Assembly (NCBI RefSeq): GCF_024343735.1
Contig: NZ_RJUE01000001.1
Coordinates: 1 to 64,000 of the forward strand
DNA length: 64,000 nt
Reading direction: 5' to 3'
Origin: Lacihabitans sp. CCS-44
Lineage (GTDB): Bacteria; Bacteroidota; Bacteroidia; Cytophagales; Spirosomataceae
Program-made: the position numbers and the translations under genes
The notes under the pieces: model-generated
Databases searched by the model: none
What the model saw: the letters and a program-made list of their open reading frames with translations, nothing else
What the model was told of the DNA's origin: nothing
In this document: piece by piece, positions 1 to 8,938 of the stretch
How the letters are laid out: each line of letters opens with the position of its first letter
How positions within the stretch are numbered: the stretch's first letter is position 1

Positions 1-14
1 CCACTAACAGCTAA

Positions 15-49
15 GGCTTCGTTCGGCATGCAATGCCTAGAATGAAGCC
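15..49. repeat. Strong nested hairpin at the window edge
   Basis: Bases 15-24 (GGCTTCGTTC) pair with 40-49 (GAATGAAGCC) with one G-T wobble, enclosing a second stem 25-29/33-37 (GGCAT/ATGCC) with a three-base loop. No T-run follows on either strand, so it is not a standard intrinsic terminator. One forward frame is open across it from base 1 and stops at 43-45, so it could be the 3' end of a truncated plus-strand gene. I cannot identify such a gene. Bases 50-178 show nothing I recognise. Confidence 0.55.
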
Positions 50-178
50 AATGTTGAACTTAATCTCGAGTAGTTTAGTTTTTCTCTTTTTTCCAAATCT
101 ATGGGGTTCTCGTCTATTGCCTTATGAGTTTCTGAAACAGTTTCCTTATAATTTTTGAAGCTTTACCCTATTTCCTAT

Positions 179-685
179 CTATTTCTCCAAATACCCCAAA
201 ATCTTTTTCATGTCAAACTCGTCTTCTCCTGAGGCTTCTAGATAGTCGGTTTTTATCGTAGAGGGTTTGCCCATTTTGAGGTAGGATTTCCAGATGTGGT
301 CGATGTACCAAGTGGGTATATAGCCCCAGCGGGAGTCCATGGCTTTTCTGATGATAAAGGTGCGTTTGGATATTTTCACAAAAATGCGTTTCTCGTAAAT
401 AGCATTCAGCCGAGCATCATGAAAAGCAAAAAAACCTTCCACTATCACTACATCAAATCGTTCTCTAAAATCAGCAACGACTTCTAGCATAAGATCGTGA
501 TCAATAGAAAGCGGTGATTCCCAGTCGGTTTTGTCCTTTATTTTAGGTATTTGGGTTTCGGGAAAAACAAAGTCGTCTTGGTGAAAAATAATGGCTTTTT
601 TGCCATTTCTTCTGAAATGCGTCACCAAAAGATTGGCCAATGTACTTTTGCCTGACCTACTCGGCCCACCGATTCCTATTACCAT
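179..685 (-). CDS. P-loop kinase of the uridine kinase-like superfamily
   Basis: A 168-residue cytosolic P-loop NTPase. The Walker A motif GPSRSGKST lies at the extreme N terminus (about residues 7-15), followed by a QDDF motif near residue 36 and VIVEGFF further on. This arrangement is typical of small nucleoside and nicotinamide riboside kinases that phosphorylate a small molecule with ATP. The substrate cannot be read from the sequence. The reading frame extends 13 codons further upstream to 724, which would overlap the HerA-like gene by 29 bases. I prefer the ATG at 685 because kinases of this type begin almost directly with the P-loop strand, and this start leaves a 10-base gap. It is probably the second gene of a two-gene minus-strand operon. 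Confidence 0.75.
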   Translation of the reverse strand: MVIGIGGPSRSGKSTLANLLVTHFRRNGKKAIIFHQDDFVFPETQIPKIKDKTDWESPLSIDHDLMLEVVADFRERFDVVIVEGFFAFHDARLNAIYEKRIFVKISKRTFIIRKAMDSRWGYIPTWYIDHIWKSYLKMGKPSTIKTDYLEASGEDEFDMKKILGYLEK

Positions 686-695
686 ATTGATTGTC

Positions 696-2228
696 TTAAA
701 ACCAACTAGTTTTCTTTTTTCCACCCAAGCCCAAAGCTCCCAAAAGCGACCTTGTGATGATACTGGCAGCAGTTCTACCTATCTGTCGAGTAACGGAGCT
801 TGACAAAATAGTTTCTAAAGTAGATTTCTCTTGTTTTCCTTTTGGAGCCTCTTCTTGCTCTTCAGATTCGTCCGCAGTGTTCAGTTTTTCGTTTAATATT
901 TCGTATGCACTCTCACGATCTATTACTTCATTGTATTTCTTGGCAATCTTCGATTTCTCTATGATTTCTTCTATTTCATCGTCTGACAAAATATCCATTC
1001 TACTTCTAGGAGGACACATAAAAGTAACAGCCAGTGGAGTTGGAATGCCCTTTTCGTTCAAACAAGTCACCAATGCCTCTCCTATTCCCATAGCAGTTAG
1101 AATATCTTCGGTTTGGTAAAAATCCGTCTCGGGGTAGTTTCCGGCAGCTTCTTTTATGGCTTTTCTATCGTTGGCAGTAAAAGCTCTCAATGCATGCTGT
1201 ACTTTCAAACCCAACTGAGCCAGAACCGACGATGGCACATCTTGAGGATTTTGTGTACAAAAATATATCCCAACACCTTTCGATCTGATGAGTTTTATAA
1301 CTGTTTCTATCTGATTCAACAAGGCCTTTGAAGCTTCTTGGAACACCAAATGAGCTTCGTCTATAAATATCACCAGTTTTGGTCGATCTTCATCACCAGC
1401 CTCGGGCAAACTTGCATACAACTCTGCCAAAAGACTCAACATAAAGGTAGAGAATAGCTTAGGTCTATCCATCAAATCCATCACTCTCAATATTGAAATC
1501 ATCCCTTTCCCTTCGTTGTCAATCCGCATCAAATCGTCGATATCAAACGAAGTTTCGCCAAAAAACACGTCGGCTCCTTGCTGCTGAAGCTCTATTACTT
1601 TTCGCATAATTGTACCCAGCGAAGTAGTAGACATCCTTCCGTAGTTATTCTCAAACTCGTCTTTGCCTTCGTCGCTCAAAAACTGAATAACTCTTATAAA
1701 ATCCTTTAAATCAAGCAAAGGCAGTTTATTATCGTCACAGTATTTAAACATTACCGACACAATACCTTCTTGTGTATCATTCAAACCTAATATTTTCGAA
1801 AGCAAAATCGGTCCAAATTCCGACACTGTGGCTCTCAATTTAGTGCCTTTTTGGTCACTTAGCGTCAGCATTTCTACCGGGAAGCCATTCGGCGTATATT
1901 CAATACCAGCAGCATTTGTTCTTTCTAAAATAAAATCTTTTCCTTCGCCCGGCATGGCTATACCACTTAAATCGCCTTTTATATCCATCATCAGCACAGG
2001 CACACTGGCATCACTCAGACATTCGGCCAATACTTGCAGGCTCTTTGTTTTGCCTGTTCCGGTAGCTCCAGCTATCAAACCGTGGCGGTTCATGGTTTTA
2101 AGGGGTATTTTGACCTGAGTACCTTCTACCACTTCACCATCGAGTTTGGCGGCTCCCAAAACAATAAAATCACCTTTAAAAGTATAACCTTTCGAAATCT
2201 CGTCTTTGAATGACTGAATTTTTGACAT
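696..2228 (-). CDS. HerA-like helicase-domain ATPase (DUF853/YjgR family)
   Basis: A 510-residue soluble ATPase of the HerA/FtsK superfamily. Walker A is GATGTGKT at residues 54-61, preceded by the MNRHGLIAG segment typical of YjgR/DUF853 proteins. Walker B is LVIFIDEAH near residue 290, and a FCTQNPQDVP stretch follows as the sensor/arginine-finger region. The C-terminal 60 residues are acidic and then basic, as in YjgR homologues, and the length fits that family (about 490-520). The cellular role is not established; relatives are hexameric DNA-translocating ATPases. It is transcribed away from 2360 and is followed 10 bases later by a small kinase. HerA-NurA pairing is not seen here, so a defence role is not indicated. 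Confidence 0.85.
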   Translation of the reverse strand: MSKIQSFKDEISKGYTFKGDFIVLGAAKLDGEVVEGTQVKIPLKTMNRHGLIAGATGTGKTKSLQVLAECLSDASVPVLMMDIKGDLSGIAMPGEGKDFILERTNAAGIEYTPNGFPVEMLTLSDQKGTKLRATVSEFGPILLSKILGLNDTQEGIVSVMFKYCDDNKLPLLDLKDFIRVIQFLSDEGKDEFENNYGRMSTTSLGTIMRKVIELQQQGADVFFGETSFDIDDLMRIDNEGKGMISILRVMDLMDRPKLFSTFMLSLLAELYASLPEAGDEDRPKLVIFIDEAHLVFQEASKALLNQIETVIKLIRSKGVGIYFCTQNPQDVPSSVLAQLGLKVQHALRAFTANDRKAIKEAAGNYPETDFYQTEDILTAMGIGEALVTCLNEKGIPTPLAVTFMCPPRSRMDILSDDEIEEIIEKSKIAKKYNEVIDRESAYEILNEKLNTADESEEQEEAPKGKQEKSTLETILSSSVTRQIGRTAASIITRSLLGALGLGGKKKTSWF

Positions 2229-2338
2229 ATCTGAATGCTAAATTTATATAAACTGCAAGTTGTTAAAACTTCGGTATAATTGAAAATAATTGGGTTTAAT
2301 AAATGGCGAATTAAAGAAAGAATTCTATTTCGATTATT

Positions 2339-2346
2339 TAATTTTG
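2339..2346 (+). promoter_or_regulatory. Candidate -7 box (TAATTTTG) for the small membrane protein
   Basis: TAATTTTG matches the Bacteroidota -7 consensus TAnnTTTG and ends 13 bases before the TTG start at 2360, implying a very short leader. No clear -33 TTTG is visible. Confidence 0.35.
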
Positions 2347-2359
2347 TAAAAAAAACACT

Positions 2360-2557
2360 TTGAAGGACATTTTAAACAAACTCGGTTGGGCATTGCTTTT
2401 TTCATTCACTTTGATGGTGGTCATTATTTCTGTCATTTTATTTCAAAACAACTTCACAAATCAACCAAAAATAAAACTTTCCGCATTTTATTTTATCATT
2501 TCGATAATTTTCCTGATTTCCGGCCTATATTTCAGAAATCTATCTAAGAAGGTTTAA
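2360..2557 (+). CDS. Small two-helix membrane protein
   Basis: A 65-residue protein with two hydrophobic segments, roughly residues 9-29 and 42-59, separated by a short polar stretch containing NNFTNQPK, and ending in a basic tail (RNLSKKV) that should stay in the cytoplasm. No family is recognised. The start codon is TTG; no in-frame ATG precedes the first helix. It lies alone between the divergent HerA-like gene and an outer-membrane protein gene. A promoter-like TAATTTTG box directly upstream and a terminator-like hairpin about 50 bases downstream support its being a real gene. Small double-spanning proteins like this are common in Bacteroidota, and I infer no function. Confidence 0.5.
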   Translation: MKDILNKLGWALLFSFTLMVVIISVILFQNNFTNQPKIKLSAFYFIISIIFLISGLYFRNLSKKV

Positions 2558-2607
2558 CATCCTGCCTAAATCGAACGCATTGCATTGGCAGAACTACGGC
2601 TGCAATC

Positions 2608-2627
2608 AAAAGCACAATTTGCTTTTT
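2608..2627 (+). terminator. Weak terminator-like hairpin
   Basis: AAAAGCA pairs with TGCTTTT around a five-base loop and ends in five T. It follows the small membrane protein gene by 50 bases. The stem is AT-rich, so termination would be weak. Confidence 0.4.
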
Positions 2628-2825
2628 CGACTCCCGCTTGTCGTGGGGTGATATCGGTACGAAATTTGACTAATTTTTCAAAAAAGCAAAGTTTTGCATC
2701 GTTTTTTTTCAAAAAAAATATAATAATATAATTAGATAATTTACTTTAGAACATTTTTTAAGGTTTGTTCGTTAGTATTTTGGAATATTAATCTATATTT
2801 ACTCAAACTACAATAGGGATTCAGG

Positions 2826-3617
2826 ATGTTTAGAAGAAATTTGATTTTATTTTTTACGGCCGCTCTTTTACCTTTTATAGGCTTTTCACAAAAAGCTGAT
2901 GAAGATACAGAAATAGACACCAAAACGCTATCCTATGGACTTACCACAAACAATTACACCAGTTTGTTGGGAGGAGTAATTCTGCGAAACTCTTTTCCTG
3001 TCTCGAAAAGAAAAAGTAAACCTGTCAATCGTTATATTTCTATTGAAGCCATAAATCTCAAAAATCCAAGAGAGGAGAGCATATTAAGTGCTTATGGTAG
3101 CAAATTTGTTTATGGCAAAACCAATTATTTCTTTTCTATCCGACCACAATATGGCAGAGAGTATTACTTTTTCCAAAAAGGCGACGAAAACAGTGTGGGT
3201 TTTAGCATAATAGTAGCTGGTGGACCGAGTATTGGCCTTTCAAAACCTTATTATATTAAGTATACAAATCAAAAAGGTGATTCACCTCAAACTGTGGCTT
3301 ACAACCCTGATATTCATACCAATACAAGTTACATAATAGGTGCAGGTAGTATTTTCCAAAGTATGTTTAATGGCTTAAAGTTTAATCCTGGCTTACACGC
3401 AAAAGTGGCCACCAATATTGACATTTCAACCTTCAATAATAACGTGACCGGGGTAGAGCTTGGGACACTTTTTGAGGTTTTTGCCAAAGAACCAGAGATA
3501 TTGGCTCCCAAATTTTCACATAATCCTCAGACCTTTGCTACGCTTTATTTAACTTTGTACTTTGGAAACAAGAAATTGGTAAAAAACAAAAAGAATGGAG
3601 GTAAAGGAACCGAGTGA
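2826..3617 (+). CDS. Predicted outer-membrane beta-barrel protein
   Basis: A 263-residue exported protein. An N-terminal signal peptide ([10 protein letters not shown], hydrophobic core, cleavage likely near GFSQK) is followed by alternating hydrophobic/polar strands rich in Tyr, Phe, Gly and Asn, with phrases such as [15 protein letters not shown] that look like barrel strands. No specific family motif is recognised. Its last 23 bases overlap the start of lipA in another frame, so the two are probably co-transcribed. A similar small barrel gene directly before lipA may be a lineage-specific arrangement, but I cannot confirm it. No homologue or ligand can be named from sequence alone. Confidence 0.7.
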   Translation: MFRRNLILFFTAALLPFIGFSQKADEDTEIDTKTLSYGLTTNNYTSLLGGVILRNSFPVSKRKSKPVNRYISIEAINLKNPREESILSAYGSKFVYGKTNYFFSIRPQYGREYYFFQKGDENSVGFSIIVAGGPSIGLSKPYYIKYTNQKGDSPQTVAYNPDIHTNTSYIIGAGSIFQSMFNGLKFNPGLHAKVATNIDISTFNNNVTGVELGTLFEVFAKEPEILAPKFSHNPQTFATLYLTLYFGNKKLVKNKKNGGKGTE

Positions 3618-4461
3618 GAGAAAGAAAAGGCCAGATTGGCTTAGAGTGAAACTTCCTATTGGCGAGAGTTATAGAAAAGTAAGAGAGATTGTTGATAACA
3701 ATAAGCTACACACCATTTGTCAAAGCGGCAACTGCCCAAACATGGGCGAATGTTGGGGTGAGGGTACTGCTACTTTTATGATTCTTGGAAATATCTGCAC
3801 CCGTAGTTGTAATTTTTGTGCGGTAGCCACTGGCCGACCAACCGAATACGATACTGACGAGCCACAAAGAGTGGCCGAAGCTATAAAAACGATGGGGGTA
3901 AAACATGCAGTAATAACCTCCGTAAACCGTGACGAGCTGAAAGACAAAGGTGCCGAGATATGGTACCAAACCGTAGTTCAAACCAAAGAATTGTCTCCAA
4001 AAACTACAATTGAAACCTTAATTCCAGACACCAAAAGCGATTGGGATGCCTTATACAGGATGATTTCGGCTGGACAAGAAGTAGTTTCGCACAATATGGA
4101 AACCGTAAAAAATCTCTACAGAAGAGTAAGGCCACAAGCCAGATATGAAAGGAGCTTGGAACAAATCAGAAAAACCAAAGAATACGGAAAACGTACAAAA
4201 ACAGGCATAATGCTTGGATTGGGCGAAACCAAAGACGAGGTTTTTGAGGCCATGGATCATTTGGCAGAAAACGGCTGTGATATACTAACACTCGGCCAAT
4301 ATTTGCAGCCAACCAAAATGCACCACGAAGTTTTGGAGTTTATTCATCCGGAGATGTTTGCTCTTTACAGAGAAGAAGGCTTAAAAAGAGGCATAAAATA
4401 TGTAGAGTCTGGTCCACTGGTACGTTCGTCTTACCACTCAGAAAGACATGTAAACGTCTGA
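3595..4461 (+). CDS. lipA: Lipoyl synthase
   Basis: A radical-SAM enzyme that inserts two sulfurs into octanoyl groups on lipoyl domains of pyruvate and 2-oxoglutarate dehydrogenases and the glycine cleavage H protein. The auxiliary cluster ligands are Cys42, Cys47 and Cys53 in the [12 protein letters not shown] motif. The radical-SAM CxxxCxxC motif is Cys68, Cys72 and Cys75 (CTRSCNFC). The C terminus [12 protein letters not shown] carries the conserved serine (RSSYH) that ligates the auxiliary cluster. The length of 288 matches the family. The start at 3595 lies 23 bases inside the preceding barrel gene. A carotenoid cyclase follows 40 bases downstream. Confidence is very high. Confidence 0.97.
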   Translation: MEVKEPSERKKRPDWLRVKLPIGESYRKVREIVDNNKLHTICQSGNCPNMGECWGEGTATFMILGNICTRSCNFCAVATGRPTEYDTDEPQRVAEAIKTMGVKHAVITSVNRDELKDKGAEIWYQTVVQTKELSPKTTIETLIPDTKSDWDALYRMISAGQEVVSHNMETVKNLYRRVRPQARYERSLEQIRKTKEYGKRTKTGIMLGLGETKDEVFEAMDHLAENGCDILTLGQYLQPTKMHHEVLEFIHPEMFALYREEGLKRGIKYVESGPLVRSSYHSERHVNV

Positions 4462-4503
4462 TAAACAATCCTGTAAATGCCAACACTCACATCTCAAAAT
4501 AAT

Positions 4504-5670
4504 ATGTACGATTATATTATTTGTGGAGGAGGCATGTCTGGCCTTTCCCTAGTTTATCAATTATCTAAGTCTTCACTTTCAAAAAAAAACATATTAATAA
4601 TTGACCATGAAAGAAAAACCAAAAACGATAGAACTTGGGCTTTTTGGGAAAAAATAGACAATCCTTTCGACGAAATTCTTTTCAAAAAATGGGACAAAGT
4701 AAAGATAGTTGACACACTCAAATTAGAAAAAACTTACGACTTAGGAGAATACAAATACAAACTACTTAAGGGAATAGACTTTTATGATTTCGTAAATAAA
4801 CATCTAGACGACTTTCCAAATATTAGTTTTTACTTGGACACCATAGATTCTATTTCAGAACATACTGATAATGTTACTGTTATAACAAAAAACAAAACAA
4901 AGTTTGAAGCTGAATATGTTTTTGATAGCACTCATCAGCTAGATCTTAAAAATAGCAATAACCACAACTTCCTTCAGCACTTTAAAGGCCTTGTAATCGA
5001 AACCAAAGAAAATACTTTCGAACAGGATATTCCTGAAATGATGAATTTTGGAATACCCCAAAAAGTAGCCGAATGTAGATTTATGTACGTTTTGCCATTT
5101 TCTAAAAACACAGCAATTTTGGAGTTTACAGTGTTTTCAGAAAACCTTCTTTCAGAAAAGGAATACGACCAAAGCCTTTTTGATTATATAAAAAATGAAC
5201 TCAAAATAACCGATTACAGAGTAATTGAGGAAGAATTTGGCGTAATACCCATGTCAGACACTGAAATCACAGAATATCCTTCAAAGAGAATTATCAGAAT
5301 TGGCACTTCTGGCGGTTATACCAATCCAGCTACAGGATATACTTTTTCTAACACCCAAAAAAAACTAAAAAAAATAGTAGAAAGTCTTGAAAAACAGCAT
5401 ATTGATTTACTCAAAACAAGCATTTGGCAAAAACGGCACAATCTATACGCCTCTACCCTACTCAATGTTATCCAAGAAAACAGACACTCTATGGCTGAGG
5501 TTTTCGATCAATTATTTTCCAAAAATCATATTTCTTTGGTCTTCAAATTTCTAGATGGCGAAACAAATTTTCGGGAAGAATTGAAAATAATGTGGTCAAC
5601 GCCAAAGGTGAAATTCGGAATGGCCTTCTTTGCAATAATTTTGAAAAAGCTCAAAAATGCTTTTTTGTAG
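4504..5670 (+). CDS. crtY: Lycopene beta-cyclase family flavoprotein
   Basis: This 388-residue protein should cyclise the ends of lycopene to beta-ionone rings, giving beta-carotene and its derivatives. The N terminus has the FAD/NAD dinucleotide-binding motif IICGGGMSGLSL, followed by the conserved RTWAFWE block found in CrtY-type cyclases. A GTSGGYTNPATGYTF segment near residue 270 is also characteristic. The open frame reaches an ATG at 4477, but the ATG at 4504 places the FAD fold two residues from the start, so I prefer it. No other carotenoid genes (crtB, crtI, crtZ) are in the window, so this is an orphan cyclase. It lies 42 bases behind lipA and may share its transcript. Confidence 0.85.
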   Translation: MYDYIICGGGMSGLSLVYQLSKSSLSKKNILIIDHERKTKNDRTWAFWEKIDNPFDEILFKKWDKVKIVDTLKLEKTYDLGEYKYKLLKGIDFYDFVNKHLDDFPNISFYLDTIDSISEHTDNVTVITKNKTKFEAEYVFDSTHQLDLKNSNNHNFLQHFKGLVIETKENTFEQDIPEMMNFGIPQKVAECRFMYVLPFSKNTAILEFTVFSENLLSEKEYDQSLFDYIKNELKITDYRVIEEEFGVIPMSDTEITEYPSKRIIRIGTSGGYTNPATGYTFSNTQKKLKKIVESLEKQHIDLLKTSIWQKRHNLYASTLLNVIQENRHSMAEVFDQLFSKNHISLVFKFLDGETNFREELKIMWSTPKVKFGMAFFAIILKKLKNAFL

Positions 5671-5790
5671 AAATTTTTATTTTTCAAAAAGCAAAAAACC
5701 ATATTAAATAGTTAAATTTTCTAACAAATACTAATTTAATAGATTTTTTCACTAACATTTTTTAGTTTCACCAAAAATTCTGAATTTTGC

Positions 5791-5949
5791 ATTACATCAA
5801 GAGTTCCTGATTTATTAGGAAACCAACCGAGTACTTAGAAACACCGCGGTGGTAAAAAAGATGTGGGTCGCCCGACCAAAAAAGTTTCGGCAAAGCACCT
5901 GACATTCAATTCTCTTGCTAATTTTTTCAAATCTTTAAAAATTTAAAAA
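5791..5949 (+). promoter_or_regulatory. Structured metK leader, compact S-box (SAM-I)-like candidate
   Basis: The 5' core ATCAAGAG (5796-5803) is the S-box signature. P1 pairs ACATC (5794-5798) with GATGT (5860-5864). A P2-like hairpin TTCCT/AGGAA closes 5804-5820. A P3-like stem pairs CCAACCG (5823-5829) with CGGTGG (5847-5852) with one bulged A, followed by TAA, resembling the GCAACC...GGTGCTAA core of SAM-I. No P4 hairpin is present between P3 and P1, and P2 is much shorter than usual. Downstream, GGTC/GACC (5867-5878) forms a small hairpin, and CACC at 5896-5899 could compete for GGTG. Placement before metK supports SAM sensing. A covariance-model search was not possible. Confidence 0.6.
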
Positions 5950-7221
5950 ATGGCTTATTTATTTACTTCTGAGTCAGTATCAGAAGGACACCCAGACAAA
6001 GTTGCGGATCAGATTTCAGACGCACTTATCGATCACTTTTTGGCATTTGATGCCACTTCAAAAGTAGCTTGTGAAACCCTTGTAACTACCGGATTGGTGG
6101 TTTTGGCAGGAGAAGTTAACACCAGCACTTATTTGGATGTGCAAACTATCGCAAGAGACGTAATCAAGAAAATTGGTTATACCAAAGCGGAGTACATGTT
6201 TGAGGCAGATTCTTGTGGAATTATTTCTGCAATTCACGAACAATCAAAAGACATCAACCAAGGCGTTGACCGTAAGTCTGGCGACGACTTCGAAGCCAAG
6301 GCAAATGCTCAAGGAGCTGGTGACCAAGGAATGATGTTTGGATATGCCACCAAAGAGACCGACAACTACATGCCTTTGGCTTTAGACTTGTCGCACAAAA
6401 TTCTTCAAGAATTGGCGGATGTAAGAAGAGAAAATGCTGAAATTAAATATCTTAGACCAGATTCTAAGTCTCAGGTTACCATCGAGTATTCTGATGACAA
6501 CCAACCGCAAAGAATTGATACTATTGTAGTTTCAACGCAACACGATGATTTTGACGAAGACGAAACCATGCTTGCCAAAATCAAGTCGGACATTATCAAT
6601 ATCGTTATTCCTAGAGTAAAAGCTAAACTTAAGCCTGAACTTCAAGCTTTGTTTACAGACGATATTCTTTACCATATTAACCCTACAGGTAAGTTCGTAA
6701 TCGGTGGACCACACGGAGATACTGGCCTTACGGGTAGAAAAATCATTGTGGATACTTATGGTGGTAAAGGTGCTCACGGTGGTGGTGCTTTTTCAGGAAA
6801 AGACCCTTCGAAGGTTGACCGTTCCGCAGCTTATGCGACACGTCACATTGCCAAAAACCTTGTAGCAGCTGGAGTTTGTGACGAAGTATTAGTGCAAGTT
6901 TCTTATGCTATTGGTGTTGCTCAACCATGTGGTATTTTCATTGACACCAATGGAACAGCCAAAGTGTCACTTTCTGATGGAGAAATTGCTAAAATAGTGG
7001 AAAATACATTCGACATGCGTCCTTATGCTATTGAGCAAAGACTAAAACTACGCACGCCTATTTACTCAGAAACAGCTGCTTATGGACACATGGGTAGAGA
7101 GTCAAAAATCGTTAAGAAATCTTTTAACAATGCTGGTCAAAAAGCAGAAGTTGAAGTTGAATTATTCACTTGGGAAAAATTGGATTACGTAGATAAAGTA
7201 AAAGCTGCTTTTGGCATCTAA
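5950..7221 (+). CDS. metK: S-adenosylmethionine synthetase
   Basis: Makes S-adenosylmethionine from methionine and ATP in the cytosol. The protein has 423 residues, slightly above the usual 385-400. Hallmarks are GHPDK at residues 13-17, the [13 protein letters not shown] segment and the P-loop-like GGGAFSGKD with the following KVDRSAAY. The N-terminal sequence [14 protein letters not shown] fixes the start. It stands alone between a structured leader and a strong terminator, so it is a single-gene transcript that is likely controlled by the leader. Its product is the methyl donor for lipA (as radical precursor) and the methyltransferases in this window. Confidence 0.98.
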   Translation: MAYLFTSESVSEGHPDKVADQISDALIDHFLAFDATSKVACETLVTTGLVVLAGEVNTSTYLDVQTIARDVIKKIGYTKAEYMFEADSCGIISAIHEQSKDINQGVDRKSGDDFEAKANAQGAGDQGMMFGYATKETDNYMPLALDLSHKILQELADVRRENAEIKYLRPDSKSQVTIEYSDDNQPQRIDTIVVSTQHDDFDEDETMLAKIKSDIINIVIPRVKAKLKPELQALFTDDILYHINPTGKFVIGGPHGDTGLTGRKIIVDTYGGKGAHGGGAFSGKDPSKVDRSAAYATRHIAKNLVAAGVCDEVLVQVSYAIGVAQPCGIFIDTNGTAKVSLSDGEIAKIVENTFDMRPYAIEQRLKLRTPIYSETAAYGHMGRESKIVKKSFNNAGQKAEVEVELFTWEKLDYVDKVKAAFGI

Positions 7222-7245
7222 TCAAAACTTGTAATCGATTTATAG

Positions 7246-7286
7246 AAAGTATAAGTTCTAAAATTTTAGAATTTATACTTTTTTTT
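7246..7286 (+). terminator. metK terminator
   Basis: A 17-base arm AAGTATAAGTTCTAAAA is followed directly by its complement (one G-T pair) and then by a run of T. This makes a long AT-rich intrinsic terminator 25 bases after the metK stop. Confidence 0.85.
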
Positions 7287-7335
7287 ATTACCAAAAAACT
7301 TAAAATACTTACAATAAGATACTTAACCTTTTTTA

Positions 7336-7359
7336 GGTAAATTTTTTTACCGAGTTTTT
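7336..7359 (+). terminator. Hairpin with T-run in the sucD upstream region
   Basis: GGTAAA (7336-7341) pairs with TTTACC (7346-7351) around TTTT, followed by GAG and six T. It could be a second terminator after metK or an attenuator if transcription of sucD starts upstream of it. A second short hairpin, CCGC-gta-GCGG (7432-7442), lies 15 bases before the sucD start. Confidence 0.4.
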
Positions 7360-7457
7360 TGTATTTTTCTAATTTCGAGGGTACATTTGGAGGAGAATTA
7401 ATAAGTATTTTTTATCATTTAAATATTTAGTCCGCGTAGCGGCAAAAAACCATAAAG

Positions 7458-8336
7458 ATGAGTATTCTTGTAAACAAAAATTCGAAAGTAATTGTACAGG
7501 GCTTCACAGGATCGGAAGGTTCGTTTCATGCCGGACAAATGATTGATTACGGTACAAATGTGGTAGGTGGAGTAACACCGGGAAAAGGTGGTCAAAAACA
7601 CTTAGAAACGCCAGTATTTAACACCGTTGAGGAAGCAGTAACAGCCACAGGAGCAGATGTATCTATTATTTTTGTACCGCCGGGTTTTGCAGCCGATGCC
7701 ATTATGGAAGCCGCTGATGCTGGTATCAAAGTGATTATCTGTATCACTGAAGGTATTCCAACCAAAGATATGGTGAAAGCCAAATCTTATATTCAAGACA
7801 AAGACGTAACACTTATAGGGCCAAACTGCCCAGGAATCATCACCGCTGAAGAATGTAAAGTAGGTATCATGCCTGGTTTTATTTTCAAAAAAGGCACTAT
7901 TGGTGTGGTTTCAAAATCAGGTACTTTGACTTACGAAGCAGTGGATCAATTGACCAAAGCTGGACTTGGACAAACTACAGCAATTGGTATTGGAGGCGAC
8001 CCTATCATTGGAACAACCACCAAACAAGCTGTGGAAATGTTTATGAACGACCCAGAAACAGAGGGAATAGTTATGATTGGAGAAATTGGTGGAGGAATGG
8101 AAGCAGAAGCTGCTCATTATATTAAATCAACGGGCAACAAAAAGCCAGTTGTAGGCTTTATAGCTGGTCAAACTGCACCAAAAGGACGTAGAATGGGTCA
8201 CGCTGGTGCTATAATTGGTGGAGCTGATGATACAGCAGCAGCTAAAATGGCCATCATGCGTGAATGCGGAATTTTCGTAGTAGACTCTCCTGCTGAAATC
8301 GGAGAAACAATGCTGAAAGCATTAGGAAAGATATAA
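7458..8336 (+). CDS. sucD: Succinyl-CoA synthetase alpha subunit
   Basis: The 292-residue alpha subunit of the TCA-cycle enzyme that interconverts succinyl-CoA and succinate with nucleotide triphosphate formation. The N-terminal CoA-binding Rossmann region includes [14 protein letters not shown]. The GPNCPGI segment and the catalytic phosphohistidine region [13 protein letters not shown] (about residue 245) are intact. The C terminus has the usual MLKALGKI-type end. The beta-subunit gene sucC is not adjacent, so the two subunits are encoded separately, as in many Bacteroidota. It is monocistronic, with a strong terminator 47 bases downstream. Confidence 0.97.
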   Translation: MSILVNKNSKVIVQGFTGSEGSFHAGQMIDYGTNVVGGVTPGKGGQKHLETPVFNTVEEAVTATGADVSIIFVPPGFAADAIMEAADAGIKVIICITEGIPTKDMVKAKSYIQDKDVTLIGPNCPGIITAEECKVGIMPGFIFKKGTIGVVSKSGTLTYEAVDQLTKAGLGQTTAIGIGGDPIIGTTTKQAVEMFMNDPETEGIVMIGEIGGGMEAEAAHYIKSTGNKKPVVGFIAGQTAPKGRRMGHAGAIIGGADDTAAAKMAIMRECGIFVVDSPAEIGETMLKALGKI

Positions 8337-8382
8337 TTTTTCAAAAAACAGTTCTATTTTATTTTTTGGCACGGTTTTTAAC

Positions 8383-8422
8383 AACTCTTAATTAGTAACG
8401 ACTAATTAAGAGTTTTTTTTTT
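8383..8422 (+). terminator. sucD terminator
   Basis: AACTCTTAATTAGT pairs perfectly with ACTAATTAAGAGTT around an AACG loop, followed by a run of about nine T. Confidence 0.9.
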
Positions 8423-8444
8423 GCATTCCTAAACAATAAACATC

Positions 8445-8855
8445 ATGAAAAAGATTTCACTACTTCTTGTAACGCTTTCATTTATAACCTCTTGCACTCC
8501 AATTGAGAAAGAAATCCAGTTGATGCCAATAGACTATCTAACTGCTGGATTATCTAAAACTTGGAAACTAACTCAATTTAAAAACGCAGAAATTGACCAA
8601 CTGACTGACTGCATAAAAGACGACACATTCACATTTAAGAAAAAAGCAGGCGAATATGAATGGAAAAAGGGAGAAAACAAATGTTATTCAGAAGATGTAG
8701 ATGCTGTGTTTAGTTATAAACTCACTGCAGATGGCTCTACATTGACTATAAACGAATATGAATATAAAGTGAACCGTTTGGATATGAAAAATTTAGAAAT
8801 TGAAATTGTTTTAAATGGGCATAAACAAATATTGGGTTATTCTACGGTAGAGTAG
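8445..8855 (+). CDS. Lipocalin-like lipoprotein
   Basis: A 136-residue lipoprotein with a type II signal peptide (MKKISLLLVTLSFITSC) whose lipobox FITSC makes Cys17 the acylated residue. The mature part has the pattern of small Bacteroidota lipocalin-like domains: a TWKLTQF strand, a DDTFTFKKKAGEYEWKKGEN strand-turn-strand, and ADGSTLTINEYEYKV near the end. Two further cysteines (in LTDC and KCYSED) could form a disulfide. A ligand or function cannot be assigned. It starts 22 bases after the sucD terminator and converges on mdh across a shared bidirectional terminator, so it is probably monocistronic. Confidence 0.75.
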   Translation: MKKISLLLVTLSFITSCTPIEKEIQLMPIDYLTAGLSKTWKLTQFKNAEIDQLTDCIKDDTFTFKKKAGEYEWKKGENKCYSEDVDAVFSYKLTADGSTLTINEYEYKVNRLDMKNLEIEIVLNGHKQILGYSTVE

Positions 8856-8881
8856 TTTATTTTGTCGAGAACAATACCATC

Positions 8882-8919
8882 AAAAAAGCCCGAAAACTTT
8901 ATAGTTTTCGGGCTTTTTT
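8882..8919. terminator. Bidirectional terminator between the lipoprotein gene and mdh
   Basis: Six A, GCCCGAAAACT, a four-base loop, AGTTTTCGGGC and six T form a symmetric stem that serves both converging genes. Confidence 0.9.
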
Positions 8920-8938
8920 ATATGCCTAAGGAAGAAAA

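Noticed and set aside
696-2228. HerA-like ATPase as part of a HerA-nuclease antiphage system
   Set aside because: The sequence is DUF853/YjgR-like, and its partner gene is a small metabolite kinase rather than a NurA, Sir2 or DUF4297-type nuclease.
5791-5949. T-box or SAM-II interpretation of the metK leader
   Set aside because: The T-box and specifier-loop/antiterminator arrangement is absent, and the SAM-II pseudoknot pattern does not fit; ATCAAGAG and P1/P3 fit the S-box better.
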